Shown: positions 1 to 7,767 of the stretch, in pieces
Numbering within the stretch: position 1 is the stretch's first letter
Layout: each line of letters starts with the position of its first letter
From: Rhodocyclaceae bacterium
GTDB taxonomy: Bacteria; Pseudomonadota; Gammaproteobacteria; Burkholderiales; Rhodocyclaceae
Direction of reading: 5' to 3'
NCBI GenBank assembly: GCA_023150275.1
Contig: JAKLLG010000009.1
Location: 62,001-126,000, forward strand
Length of the DNA: 64,000 bases
Made by a program: the position numbers and the translations under genes
Notes under the pieces: model-generated
The model's input: only the letters and a program-made list of their open reading frames with translations
Database searches by the model: none
What the model was told of the DNA's origin: nothing

Positions 1-2151
1 GGCCTGCAGCTGGCGCGTCATGGCCAGCGCGTAGCGGTCGATCTCCAGCCACTCGGACACCGGCAGCAGATCCTTCGCGGCGTCGAAATCGGTCGCCGCA
101 TTGGCGAGCAGGAAGCGCAGCGTATTGCGGATGCGGCGATAGGCTTCGGTCACACGCTTGAGGATCTCGTCCGAGATCGACAGCTCGCCCGAGTAGTCGG
201 TCGCGGCCGTCCACAAGCGCAGGATGTCGGCGCCGAGCGTATCCGAGACCTTCTGCGGCGCGACGACATTGCCCTTCGACTTGGACATCTTCATGCCCTT
301 GCCGTCGACGACGAAACCGTGCGTCAGCAGCGCCTTGTACGGCGCGCGGCCATCGATCGCGCAGCCGGTCAGCAGCGAGCTCTGGAACCAGCCGCGATGC
401 TGGTCCGAACCTTCAAGATAGAGGTCCGCCGGGAACACGCACTGTTCGGCGTGCGAGCCGCGCATCACCGACAGGTGGGTCGTGCCTGAATCGAACCAGA
501 CGTCGAGCGTGTCGCTCATCTTGCGGTACTGTGCCGCCTCGTCGCCGAGCAGTTCCTTCGCGTCGAGCGAGAACCAGCCTTCAATGCCCGTCTTTTCAAC
601 GCGCTGGGCCACCTGTTCGATCAGTTCCGGCGTGCGCGGATGCAGCGCACCGGTTTCCTTGTGCAGGAAGAACGGAATCGGCACGCCCCAGTTGCGCTGG
701 CGCGAAACGCACCAGTCCGGGCGGGTCTTCATCATCGCCTCCAGCCGCGCGCGGCCCCAGGCCGGGAAGAACTGCGTCTCGTCGACGGCACGCTCGGCGA
801 CCCAGCGCAGCGTCGGCGCATTCTCGTCGCTCTTGTGCTCCATGCCGCCATGGAGCACCGCACGGTGCTCCATTCCAATAAACCACTGCGTCGTCGCGCG
901 GAAGATGATCGGCGACTTGTGGCGCCAGCAGTGCGGGTAGCTGTGGCGAATCTTCTCGGCCTTGAGCAGCACGCCCCTGGCTTCCAGTTCCTGCAGCACC
1001 AGCGGGTTGGCTTCCCACACCGTCTTGCCGGCAATTTCGCCAACCGAGAGTGCCGGCACGTTGCCGAGGAACCTGCCGTCGTCGCCGACCGGGTTGGTCA
1101 CCGGCAGGCCGTACTTCTTGCCGACCACGTAGTCGTCCACGCCATGCGCCGGTGCGGTATGCACCTGGCCGGTACCGGCTTCGGTGGTGACATGCGTGCC
1201 GCAGATGACGGCCACTTCACGGTTCTGGAACGGATGACGCAGTAGCACCTGGTCGAGCGCCGCCCCCTTGCAGGTACCCACCACCGTGCCGTCCAGCTCG
1301 TAACGCTTGAGGCAGGACTCGGCCAGCTCACGGGCGAGGATCAGCGCGCCCTTCGCGGTCTCGACCAGGTCGTAGTCGAACTCCGGATGCACGCTCACCG
1401 CCTCGTTGGCCGGCAGCGTCCAGGGCGTCGTTGTCCAGATCACGGCAAAGGCCGGGCCACGCAGGTGCGTCAGGCCGAAAGCCTTGGCCACCTTCTCGGC
1501 ATGGTTCTCATGCACCGGGAAGGCGACATCGATTGCCGGCGAAGTCTTGTCCTCGTACTCCACCTCGGCCTCGGCCAGCGCCGAGCCGCAATCCAGACAC
1601 CAGTTCACCGGCTTCAGGCCCTGGTAGAGGTAACCCTTCTCGAGGATCTTGCCGACGGCACGAATCTCGTCGGCCTCGGTCTTGAACGCCATCGTCAGGT
1701 ACGGGTTGTCCCATTCGCCGAGCACGCCGAGGCGGATGAAATCCTTCTTCTGGCGCTCGACCTGCTCGGTCGCGAAGGCGCGGCACAGCTCGCGCACCTT
1801 GTCACCGGGGATGTTCTTGCCGTGCAGCTTCTCGATCTGGTGCTCGATCGGCAGGCCATGGCAATCCCAGCCCGGCACGTACGGGGCATCGAAGCCCGCC
1901 AGCGTGCGCGAGCGGACGATGATGTCCTTGAGGATCTTGTTCACCGCGTGGCCGATGTGGATGTCGCCGTTGGCGTAGGGCGGGCCGTCGTGCAGCACGA
2001 AGCGCGGACGACCTTTCGACGCCCTGCGGATCTGCTCGTAGAGCTTCTTCTCCTGCCATGCCGCCACCCAGGCCGGCTCGCGCTTGGCGAGGTCGCCGCG
2101 CATCGGGAAGGGCGTATCGGGAAGGTTCAGCGTGTGCTTGTAGTCAGCCAT
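1..2151 (-). CDS. ileS: Isoleucine--tRNA ligase (C-terminus beyond left edge)
   Basis: Cytoplasmic class I aminoacyl-tRNA synthetase that charges tRNA-Ile and edits misactivated valine. The window holds the first 717 codons of a normally ~930-residue enzyme; the anticodon-binding and zinc-binding C-terminus is cut off. Seen in the translation: the HIGH signature at residues 65-68 ([10 protein letters not shown]), the editing domain in the middle, and KMSKS at about residues 622-626 ([10 protein letters not shown]). The ATG at 2151 begins [13 protein letters not shown], a normal IleS start. It lies 25 nt downstream of ribF and is probably cotranscribed with it (a common ribF-ileS order). An extra run of about a dozen residues with a repeated GMEH occurs at about residues 427-439 and coincides with DNA palindromes, described separately. 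Confidence 0.97.
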   Translation of the reverse strand, partial: MADYKHTLNLPDTPFPMRGDLAKREPAWVAAWQEKKLYEQIRRASKGRPRFVLHDGPPYANGDIHIGHAVNKILKDIIVRSRTLAGFDAPYVPGWDCHGLPIEHQIEKLHGKNIPGDKVRELCRAFATEQVERQKKDFIRLGVLGEWDNPYLTMAFKTEADEIRAVGKILEKGYLYQGLKPVNWCLDCGSALAEAEVEYEDKTSPAIDVAFPVHENHAEKVAKAFGLTHLRGPAFAVIWTTTPWTLPANEAVSVHPEFDYDLVETAKGALILARELAESCLKRYELDGTVVGTCKGAALDQVLLRHPFQNREVAVICGTHVTTEAGTGQVHTAPAHGVDDYVVGKKYGLPVTNPVGDDGRFLGNVPALSVGEIAGKTVWEANPLVLQELEARGVLLKAEKIRHSYPHCWRHKSPIIFRATTQWFIGMEHRAVLHGGMEHKSDENAPTLRWVAERAVDETQFFPAWGRARLEAMMKTRPDWCVSRQRNWGVPIPFFLHKETGALHPRTPELIEQVAQRVEKTGIEGWFSLDAKELLGDEAAQYRKMSDTLDVWFDSGTTHLSVMRGSHAEQCVFPADLYLEGSDQHRGWFQSSLLTGCAIDGRAPYKALLTHGFVVDGKGMKMSKSKGNVVAPQKVSDTLGADILRLWTAATDYSGELSISDEILKRVTEAYRRIRNTLRFLLANAATDFDAAKDLLPVSEWLEIDRYALAMTRQLQA
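835..873. repeat. Overlapping palindromes inside ileS
   Basis: Two nested inverted repeats share their middle arm. Arms 835-843 and 850-858 (gtgctccat/atggagcac) enclose a 6-nt loop, and arms 850-860 and 863-873 (atggagcaccg/cggtgctccat) enclose 2 nt. They encode the repeated GMEH stretch in IleS and keep the frame open. The arrangement looks like a small palindromic element inserted or duplicated in frame. Confidence 0.7.
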
Positions 2152-2176
2152 TTGCGGTGTCTCAGATTCAAATCGT

Positions 2177-3100
2177 TCAAAGCTTGAAATACTGGCGGGC
2201 GGTCTCGACGTCGCGCGCGATCTGCGCCTTCAGTTCGTCGAAACCGGAAAACTTCATCTCGTCGCGGATCTTGTGCAGGAAGCGCACGGTCAGGTGCGCG
2301 CCGTAGATGTCGGAAGCGAAATCAAACAGGTGCACTTCGAGGATCGGCCGCACGACGGCATTCGCCGTCGGCCGATAGCCGAGGTTGGCGACACCGGCCA
2401 AGGGCTGGTCGCCAAGCCCCGTGACCTCGACCGCGAACACGCCGAGCAGCGGCGGACGGTCGTGCTTCATGCGGATGTTGGCCGTGGCATAGCCAAGCTG
2501 GCGCCCCACCTTGTCGCCATGCACCACGCGGCCGTCGATCACGTACGGCCGGCCGAGCAGTTCGGCGGCACGCTCCAGATCGCCGGCCCACAAAGCATCG
2601 CGGACGGCCGAACTCGATACGCGGACGTCGGCGGAGGCCACCGTATTCATCGCCTCGACGCGGAAGCCGAAGGATTCACCGGCCTGCTGCAGCAGTGCGA
2701 AATCGCCGGCGCGCTTCGCCCCGAAGCGGAAATCGTCGCCGATGATGAGGTGCCGCACGCGCAGCGTCTTTACCAGCACATCCTCGACAAACTGATCGGC
2801 GGTGAGGCTGGCGAAGGCCCTGTTGAAGCGGGCAACGAAGGCCAGTTCGACACCATCGTCGGCGATCAGCTCCAGCTTCTCGCGCAGGTTGGACAAGCGC
2901 GTCGGGGCAGAATCGGGGGCGAAGAATTCGCGCGGATGCGGCTCGAAGGTCAGCACCGCCGGCGGCAGGCCAGTCTCACCCGCCACGGCACACAGGCGTG
3001 CGAGCAATGCGCGATGACCAAGGTGCACGCCATCGAAATTGCCGATGGTGAGCACGGTCGCGCAGGGGGAGGCTTGCGAGAGGCCGCGGAAAACGCGCAT
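2177..3100 (-). CDS. ribF: Bifunctional riboflavin kinase/FAD synthetase
   Basis: Cytoplasmic enzyme that phosphorylates riboflavin to FMN and adenylylates FMN to FAD. At 307 residues it has the usual bacterial RibF length. The N-terminal FAD synthetase nucleotidyltransferase domain shows [12 protein letters not shown] (about residues 19-30), and the C-terminal riboflavin kinase domain shows [20 protein letters not shown] and a PTANAV-like segment. The ATG at 3100 (MRVFRGLS) is the natural start. It heads the ribF-ileS pair; a TATAAT-like hexamer lies about 45 nt upstream. Confidence 0.97.
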   Translation of the reverse strand: MRVFRGLSQASPCATVLTIGNFDGVHLGHRALLARLCAVAGETGLPPAVLTFEPHPREFFAPDSAPTRLSNLREKLELIADDGVELAFVARFNRAFASLTADQFVEDVLVKTLRVRHLIIGDDFRFGAKRAGDFALLQQAGESFGFRVEAMNTVASADVRVSSSAVRDALWAGDLERAAELLGRPYVIDGRVVHGDKVGRQLGYATANIRMKHDRPPLLGVFAVEVTGLGDQPLAGVANLGYRPTANAVVRPILEVHLFDFASDIYGAHLTVRFLHKIRDEMKFSGFDELKAQIARDVETARQYFKL

Positions 3101-3144
3101 GGGGTTATGGACGAAAAGCGCCGAATACCGGCGAAAAAGGCTGA

Positions 3145-3150
3145 ATTATA
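3145..3150 (-). promoter_or_regulatory. Candidate -10 element for ribF-ileS
   Basis: On the minus strand this is a perfect TATAAT 45 nt upstream of the ribF ATG, in the 87-nt gap after amiC. No convincing -35 hexamer is seen at the proper spacing, so the call is tentative. Confidence 0.4.
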
Positions 3151-3187
3151 AAGGTTTACGCCCCGGATTGCCGGGCCGTGCAGCGCT

Positions 3188-4489
3188 TCAATCCAGCCTG
3201 GCGAGCTTGGATTTGGCCAGCGGCGGGTTCATCCGGAAGTACTTGCGGATGCCCGACATAATCGCCTCGGCCAGTTTGTCCTGATAGGCATCGTCGTTGA
3301 GCCGGCGCTCTTCTGCCGGATTCGAGATGAAGGCCGTCTCGACCAGAATCGAGGGAATATCCGGCGCTTTCAACACGGCGAAGCCGGCCTGCTCGACATG
3401 CGCCTTGTGCAGATCGCCAACGCGGTCGAGTTCGCCGAGCACCGCCTTGCCGAGCTTCAGGCTGTCGTTGATGGTGGCGGTCTGCGACAGATCGAGCAGC
3501 GTGCGCGCCAACATCGGATCCTTGGTGTTGAAATTCACGCCGCCGATCAGGTCCGCCGCGTTTTCCTTGTTCGCCAGCCAGCGCGCCGCCGAACTCGATG
3601 CACCGTTCTCGGAGAGCACGAACACCGAAGCACCGCGCGCGTCGGGCTTGATGAACGCGTCGGCATGGATCGATACGAAGAGATCGGATTGCACTCGGCG
3701 CGCCTTCTGCACACGCATCTGCAAGGGCACGAAAAAATCGGAATCGCGCGTCAGAACCGCGCGCATGTTCGGCTCGGCGTCGATCTTCGCCTTCAGGCGC
3801 CGTGCCACGGCCAGCGTCACGTGCTTTTCATAGGTGCCGCCACGTCCGACCGCGCCGGGATCCTCGCCCCCGTGCCCCGGATCGAGCGTGATCGTCACCA
3901 ACCGGTCGACAATCGGCTTGCCCGAACGCTTCGGTGCCTCAACCTGCTGCTCGGCCTCGGCGACAGGTTTCTCGTCGAGCGGAATCTGCTGCAGTTCCTT
4001 TTTCTCGATCAAGGCCATCAGCGGATCGGGGGCGTTCGCGGGATAGACATCGAGCACCAGGCGGTGGCCATACTCGCCAACCGGCGCCAGCACGAATACC
4101 TGTGGCGCCACTTCGGCCTTCAGTTCCATGACCAGACGCACCACGCCCGGCTTGAAGCGCCCGGCGCGCAGGAGCTTAATGTTCGGATCGTCGGTGGCAA
4201 TCTTCCCGGAAAGACTGTCGAGAACGCCGTTGAGTTCGACCCCCTCGAGATCGACCACCAATCGATCCGGATTCTTCACCGCAAAGTGCGAGAACTTTAC
4301 CTGCGCATCGGTTTCCAGCGTTACACGGGTGTAGTCCGCAGCCGGCCACACACGCACGGCCAGCACGCTGGGATTTGCGGGTTTGCCGCGCGCGGCCTGC
4401 GCCAGCGGCGTTACGAGCAGGACGAGGGAAGCGCCACCGGCGAATCGCAGGAGCTTGCGGCGAGTGCTGTCCGGAAAGCGTTCAGGCAT
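3188..4489 (-). CDS. amiC: N-acetylmuramoyl-L-alanine amidase, Tat-exported
   Basis: Periplasmic zinc amidase that cleaves the stem peptide from N-acetylmuramic acid in peptidoglycan during cell separation. The start chosen (ATG 4489, MPERFPDS) directly precedes a twin-arginine signal (TRRKLLRFAGG) and a hydrophobic stretch ending in an AQA-A site. An AMIN domain follows at about residues 40-150, then a linker and an Amidase_3 domain at about 198-425. Visible zinc/catalytic motifs are DPGHGG (H206), E221 in YEKHVTL, SIHADAF, and the catalytic glutamate in LVETAFISN. The length is 433 residues. A longer in-frame start at 4603 would add a basic low-quality extension and is rejected. The gene overlaps the end of tsaE by 79 nt; tsaE-amiC neighbourhood is common in proteobacteria. 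Confidence 0.93.
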   Translation of the reverse strand: MPERFPDSTRRKLLRFAGGASLVLLVTPLAQAARGKPANPSVLAVRVWPAADYTRVTLETDAQVKFSHFAVKNPDRLVVDLEGVELNGVLDSLSGKIATDDPNIKLLRAGRFKPGVVRLVMELKAEVAPQVFVLAPVGEYGHRLVLDVYPANAPDPLMALIEKKELQQIPLDEKPVAEAEQQVEAPKRSGKPIVDRLVTITLDPGHGGEDPGAVGRGGTYEKHVTLAVARRLKAKIDAEPNMRAVLTRDSDFFVPLQMRVQKARRVQSDLFVSIHADAFIKPDARGASVFVLSENGASSSAARWLANKENAADLIGGVNFNTKDPMLARTLLDLSQTATINDSLKLGKAVLGELDRVGDLHKAHVEQAGFAVLKAPDIPSILVETAFISNPAEERRLNDDAYQDKLAEAIMSGIRKYFRMNPPLAKSKLARLD

Positions 4490-4950
4490 GACTCGCCCTC
4501 CGCCGAGTGGGCCGACACCTCGATGTTCCGCCCCTCGCCGGCGATGCCGAGCGCAATGACGAGATCGGCCGCGGGAACGAAACCCGCCGCCTTGTCCGGC
4601 CATTCGACCAGACAGACCGCGTCGCAGCGGAAGTACTCGTCCAAGCCAGCATCGACAAACTCTTCCGGGTGATTGAAACGATAAAAATCAAAGTGATACC
4701 AGTATAAGCTCGAAACCACGTAAACTTCAACCAGCGCATAGGTCGGGCTCTTCACCGGACCGGCATGACCAAGCGCACGCAACATGGCCCGAACCAGCGT
4801 CGTCTTGCCCGCACCGAGGTCACCTTCCAGGTAAATGACGATCCCCGGTCGCAGGCAGGGTGCCAGACTGCCGGCCAGCGCCGCGCTGGCGGCCTCGTCC
4901 GGCAGGTACGCCGAGAAATTCGGTGAAATGGTAGGCTCCAGGCTATGCAA
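4411..4950 (-). CDS. tsaE: tRNA threonylcarbamoyladenosine biosynthesis ATPase TsaE
   Basis: P-loop ATPase that assists the TsaB-TsaD complex in making t6A37 on ANN-decoding tRNAs. The Walker A motif GDLGAGKTT is followed by KSPTYALVEVY and by HFDFYRFNHPEEF, all typical of TsaE. No ATG lies at a sensible place. The best start is the TTG at 4950 (then HSLEPTIS), with a GGAG 7-8 nt upstream, giving 179 residues against ~155 in E. coli. The 5' end overlaps the start of divergent queG by 6 nt, and the 3' end overlaps amiC by 79 nt. The overlapping tail is probably a C-terminal extension. Identity is secure; the exact start is not. Confidence 0.88.
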   Translation of the reverse strand: MHSLEPTISPNFSAYLPDEAASAALAGSLAPCLRPGIVIYLEGDLGAGKTTLVRAMLRALGHAGPVKSPTYALVEVYVVSSLYWYHFDFYRFNHPEEFVDAGLDEYFRCDAVCLVEWPDKAAGFVPAADLVIALGIAGEGRNIEVSAHSAEGESCLNAFRTALAASSCDSPVALPSSCS

Positions 4951-6045
4951 GATAGAGACTCCGCAGAAAACGCAACGACCGATTGGGGCGCGCTCAAAGC
5001 CCGCATCAAGGCGTGGGGACAAGAATTGGGGTTCGCAGAAATCGGCGTCGCCCGCGCCGACCCGTCAGAGGCCGTTCCCGGCCTGCTGCGCTGGCTGGAA
5101 CAAGGCCGCCACGGGGTCATGGATTATATGGCCAAACACGCGCCGCTGCGTGCCGACCCGGCCGCGCTGCACCCCGGCACCACCACCATCATCACGGCAC
5201 GTCTGCCCTATTGGCCGGCGGCGCACGATGCCGGATCGATCCTCGCCGATAGCAGCCTCGCCTACGTCTCGCGCTACGCGCTGGGTCGCGATTACCACAA
5301 GACGATCCGCAACCGCCTGCAGAAGCTGGCCGAACGCATTCGCGACGAAATCGGCGATTTCAACCACCGCGCCTTCTCCGACTCGGCACCCGTCATGGAA
5401 GTCGAGTTCGCGCGGCTTGCCGGCACGGCCTGGCGTGGCAAACACACCTTGTCGCTGACCCGTGGCGGCTCGTACCACTTCCTCGGCGAACTCTATACCG
5501 ACCTGCCCCTGCCGCCCGATACTCCGATCGAGGAGCACTGCGGCACGTGCCGCGCCTGTATCGACGCCTGCCCGACACAGGCCATCGTCGCCCCCTACGA
5601 AGTGGATGCGCGACGCTGCATTTCGTATCTCACCATCGAACTCGACGGCCCCATTCCCGAAAACCTCCGGCCGATGATGGGCAACCGCATCTACGGCTGT
5701 GACGACTGCCAGCTCTGCTGCCCGTGGAACCGCTTCGCGACACACGGCGACCGCGATTTCGCGCCACGTCATGGTCTCGATGCCGCCACCCTCGCCGAGC
5801 TTTTCGCCTGGACGGAAAGCGAATTCGACCAGCGCCTGCAGGGCAGCCCGATCCGCCGCATCGGCCACGAACGCTGGCTGCGCAACATCGCCGTTGCATT
5901 AGGCAACGCGATCGCCACAGCGCAGGTGGTTGCGGCCCTGCACAACCGCACCGATCATCCCTCGGCAGTGGTTCGCGAACACGTCAGCTGGGCGCTGGCC
6001 GAGCTTGAAAAAAAATCCTTGCAATCAACGGAACCTCAGCTATAA
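4945..6045 (+). CDS. queG: Epoxyqueuosine reductase
   Basis: Cobalamin- and iron-sulfur-dependent enzyme that reduces epoxyqueuosine to queuosine at tRNA wobble position 34. At 366 residues it has normal length. Two 4Fe-4S clusters are visible: C199-x2-C202-x2-C205-x3-C209 (CGTCRACIDACP) and the second set around C252/C255/C258-C259 (GCDDCQLCCPWN) with C225. A HEAT-like C-terminal tail follows (RNIAVALGNAI). The ATG at 4945 overlaps the divergent tsaE start. The stop codon overlaps the -10 hexamer of the next transcription unit. Confidence 0.95.
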   Translation: MQDRDSAENATTDWGALKARIKAWGQELGFAEIGVARADPSEAVPGLLRWLEQGRHGVMDYMAKHAPLRADPAALHPGTTTIITARLPYWPAAHDAGSILADSSLAYVSRYALGRDYHKTIRNRLQKLAERIRDEIGDFNHRAFSDSAPVMEVEFARLAGTAWRGKHTLSLTRGGSYHFLGELYTDLPLPPDTPIEEHCGTCRACIDACPTQAIVAPYEVDARRCISYLTIELDGPIPENLRPMMGNRIYGCDDCQLCCPWNRFATHGDRDFAPRHGLDAATLAELFAWTESEFDQRLQGSPIRRIGHERWLRNIAVALGNAIATAQVVAALHNRTDHPSAVVREHVSWALAELEKKSLQSTEPQL

Positions 6046-6046
6046 A
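6019..6046 (+). promoter_or_regulatory. Candidate sigma-70 promoter for the riboswitch-DUF1631 unit
   Basis: TTGCAA (6019-6024), a 16-nt spacer, then TATAAA (6041-6046). It sits in the last codons of queG and would start an RNA near 6053, giving a leader of about 375 nt that contains the riboswitch. Confidence 0.55.
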
Positions 6047-6130
6047 GTGTGCTGTGTCCGACCGTTTTCTGGTCGGCACAAACCACGGTCGGCTGGTGCA
6101 GTGCCCGCAACGGGCAAACCGCCGATCTCT

Positions 6131-6210
6131 GAAACAGGGCAAACCCATCGAAAGATGGCGACGCAAAGTCACCGGCCTACAGCAGAAATGCCATGGCAGC
6201 GGGACCACCA
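6131..6210 (+). ncRNA. GEMM-I (cyclic-di-GMP-I class) riboswitch aptamer
   Basis: The sequence carries the hallmark conserved blocks in order: cagggcaaacc, a stem closed by a GAAA tetraloop (catcGAAAgatg), gacgcaaag, ccggcct, then the second stem with ggcagcgggaccacc. These match the Vc2-type consensus almost base for base. The class binds c-di-GMP; a GEMM-Ib subclass binds cGAMP, and I cannot separate the two by eye. It lies downstream of a good promoter and upstream of the DUF1631 genes on the same strand. No T-rich intrinsic terminator is obvious between the aptamer and 6227, so control of translation of the small ORF that starts 17 nt later is a plausible output. Confidence 0.93.
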
Positions 6211-6226
6211 GATAAAAGAGGTTGCT

Positions 6227-6454
6227 GTGAGTTCCTCCTCCTGCATGCGTACCGAACCCATCTCGGCCCAGCGCCGCGGTACGCGCATGCCGGTATTCGG
6301 AACCCCGCTCGGACGTTTGATCCGGGATCTCTGCCAGCTGGTCTGCATCGCCCCCCTGATGCCGTTTGCCCTGCGTACCACCTCGCTGCGCCCCGTACGG
6401 GTAGCGCAGCGTGAGGAGCAGCGGCGATGGACACACAAAACAGCGGCAAGGTAA
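6227..6454 (+). CDS. Small leader ORF between riboswitch and DUF1631
   Basis: A 75-codon ORF beginning at GTG 6227, with aagagg five bases upstream directly after the aptamer, and ending 28 nt inside the next gene. The predicted peptide is basic and arginine-rich with a short hydrophobic centre (LCQLVCIAPLMPFAL). An internal ATG at 6245 is an alternative start. I do not recognise a family. The good ribosome-binding site next to the aptamer and the overlap with the downstream start suggest translational coupling, either as a regulatory leader ORF or a real small protein. Translation is inferred, not shown. Confidence 0.45.
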   Translation: MSSSSCMRTEPISAQRRGTRMPVFGTPLGRLIRDLCQLVCIAPLMPFALRTTSLRPVRVAQREEQRRWTHKTAAR

Positions 6455-7758
6455 TCCCCTTCTTTTCTCCCAGGCGCGACGAGGCGACCGAGCAGGATGC
6501 CATGCGCGACCTCTCGCTGGCGCGGCGGCGAGGTTTCGACACCATCGACCCGGTCGTTTCCGTCAGCCCGGCTGCGGCAGCACGGCCGAAAGCAGCGCTC
6601 GAGGTTTCGGGGGCGCACGCAAAGCCGGCGGAGACACCTGCGGGACTCACCGCACCATGCCTCAGCGCGGTATTCATCGAATCGCTGGACGACATGATCC
6701 GTGCCGTCCCCTGCGAGCGCACCGTCGCCGCCTGGCCGCGGCAGACGAACGCCGCTCTGGACAAGGTAGCAGTGGACATCGTCGACATGCTCTTCGGATT
6801 CGTTCTCGAAGAGCCGATCGTTCCGCGTGGCATCAAGGAAACGCTGATGCGCGCGCAGCTTCCGATCCTGCAGCTGGCGATGCGCGACACCCGTTTCTTC
6901 GCCGACTGGCAGCACCCGACCCGCCTGCTCCTCAACGAACTGCCAGCCCTCGTGCGCACCAGTATCGAACGCGGCGGAGAGGCTGGCGAGTTCGAACAAC
7001 GATTTGCAAAGGCGCTGGCAACGGTGCTCGACGATCTGGCACCGAACGCCGCCGCGTTCGCGACGCTGCTCGAATCGATGCGTGCCTACGCACACGACAC
7101 CCCGCGCATCGACGATTCCAGCGATGGTCAGGCCTGGGAGCGCGCGCAGGCCGTTGCCCGCGAATTCCTCGAGCGCCCGCTGCCGCAGCTGGCGCGGGAT
7201 TTCGTCGCCGACCTCTGGCTCGATGTACTGCAGCGGACGGCGCTAACGTATGCCGACGACAGTCCGCAATGGCAGGACGCCATTGCCGTCATCGACGAAC
7301 TCGCCTGGAGCCTCACCCCCAAGGAAGCGCAGGACGAACGGCTACGCCTGATCGGCCAGATCCCGGTACTGCTCTCGCGCCTCAATCGCGGCCTCGATCT
7401 GATCGAGCTGCCACGCGAAGAGCGTCGCCCCTTCTTCGATGCGCTGATCGAAATCCATGCCGGCGTGCTGCGCAGCGAACTGACGCCGACCGCGCCACCG
7501 CAACCGGTTGAAAGTTCGCGCGACCAGGTAATGCGCCTGCGCCGCGGTGACTGGGTGCAATTCGCACAAGCCGACGGGCAGGTCAGCCGCGAGCGGCTGA
7601 CGTGGATCAGCCCGCAGCGCGGCATTCTCGTCTTTTCGAATCACTGCGCTCAGGGCGCAATCCAGATCAGTCCGGATGAGCTTGTCGCCCGTGTCGATGA
7701 CGGCAGTGCGATGCTGATCTTCGACCAGATCGATGATGCAGGCCAACACACAGCGTAG
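6427..7758 (+). CDS. DUF1631 family protein, short paralogue
   Basis: A 443-residue protein of unknown function resembling the DUF1631 family. Two segments are shared with its 752-residue neighbour: the central DIVDMLFGFVLEE / LPILQLAMRDTRFFADWQHP helix pair (about residues 118-165) and the C-terminal RRGDWVQF...RERLTWISPQRGILVFSN block (about 373-410). The N-terminus is disordered-looking and rich in Ala and Pro. Start: ATG 6427, preceded by gaggag. It is the first full gene behind the GEMM-I riboswitch and is followed after 9 nt by the second copy, so both should respond to the same ligand. No membrane segments are seen. A cytoplasmic c-di-GMP-related role is inference from the riboswitch only. 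Confidence 0.85.
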   Translation: MDTQNSGKVIPFFSPRRDEATEQDAMRDLSLARRRGFDTIDPVVSVSPAAAARPKAALEVSGAHAKPAETPAGLTAPCLSAVFIESLDDMIRAVPCERTVAAWPRQTNAALDKVAVDIVDMLFGFVLEEPIVPRGIKETLMRAQLPILQLAMRDTRFFADWQHPTRLLLNELPALVRTSIERGGEAGEFEQRFAKALATVLDDLAPNAAAFATLLESMRAYAHDTPRIDDSSDGQAWERAQAVAREFLERPLPQLARDFVADLWLDVLQRTALTYADDSPQWQDAIAVIDELAWSLTPKEAQDERLRLIGQIPVLLSRLNRGLDLIELPREERRPFFDALIEIHAGVLRSELTPTAPPQPVESSRDQVMRLRRGDWVQFAQADGQVSRERLTWISPQRGILVFSNHCAQGAIQISPDELVARVDDGSAMLIFDQIDDAGQHTA

Positions 7759-7767
7759 GAGCTTGCC

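Noticed and set aside
6105-6131. A second gggcaaacc block upstream of the riboswitch (6112-6120), perhaps a tandem aptamer
   Set aside because: It lacks the GAAA-capped stem and the gacgcaaag block, so it is only a partial repeat.
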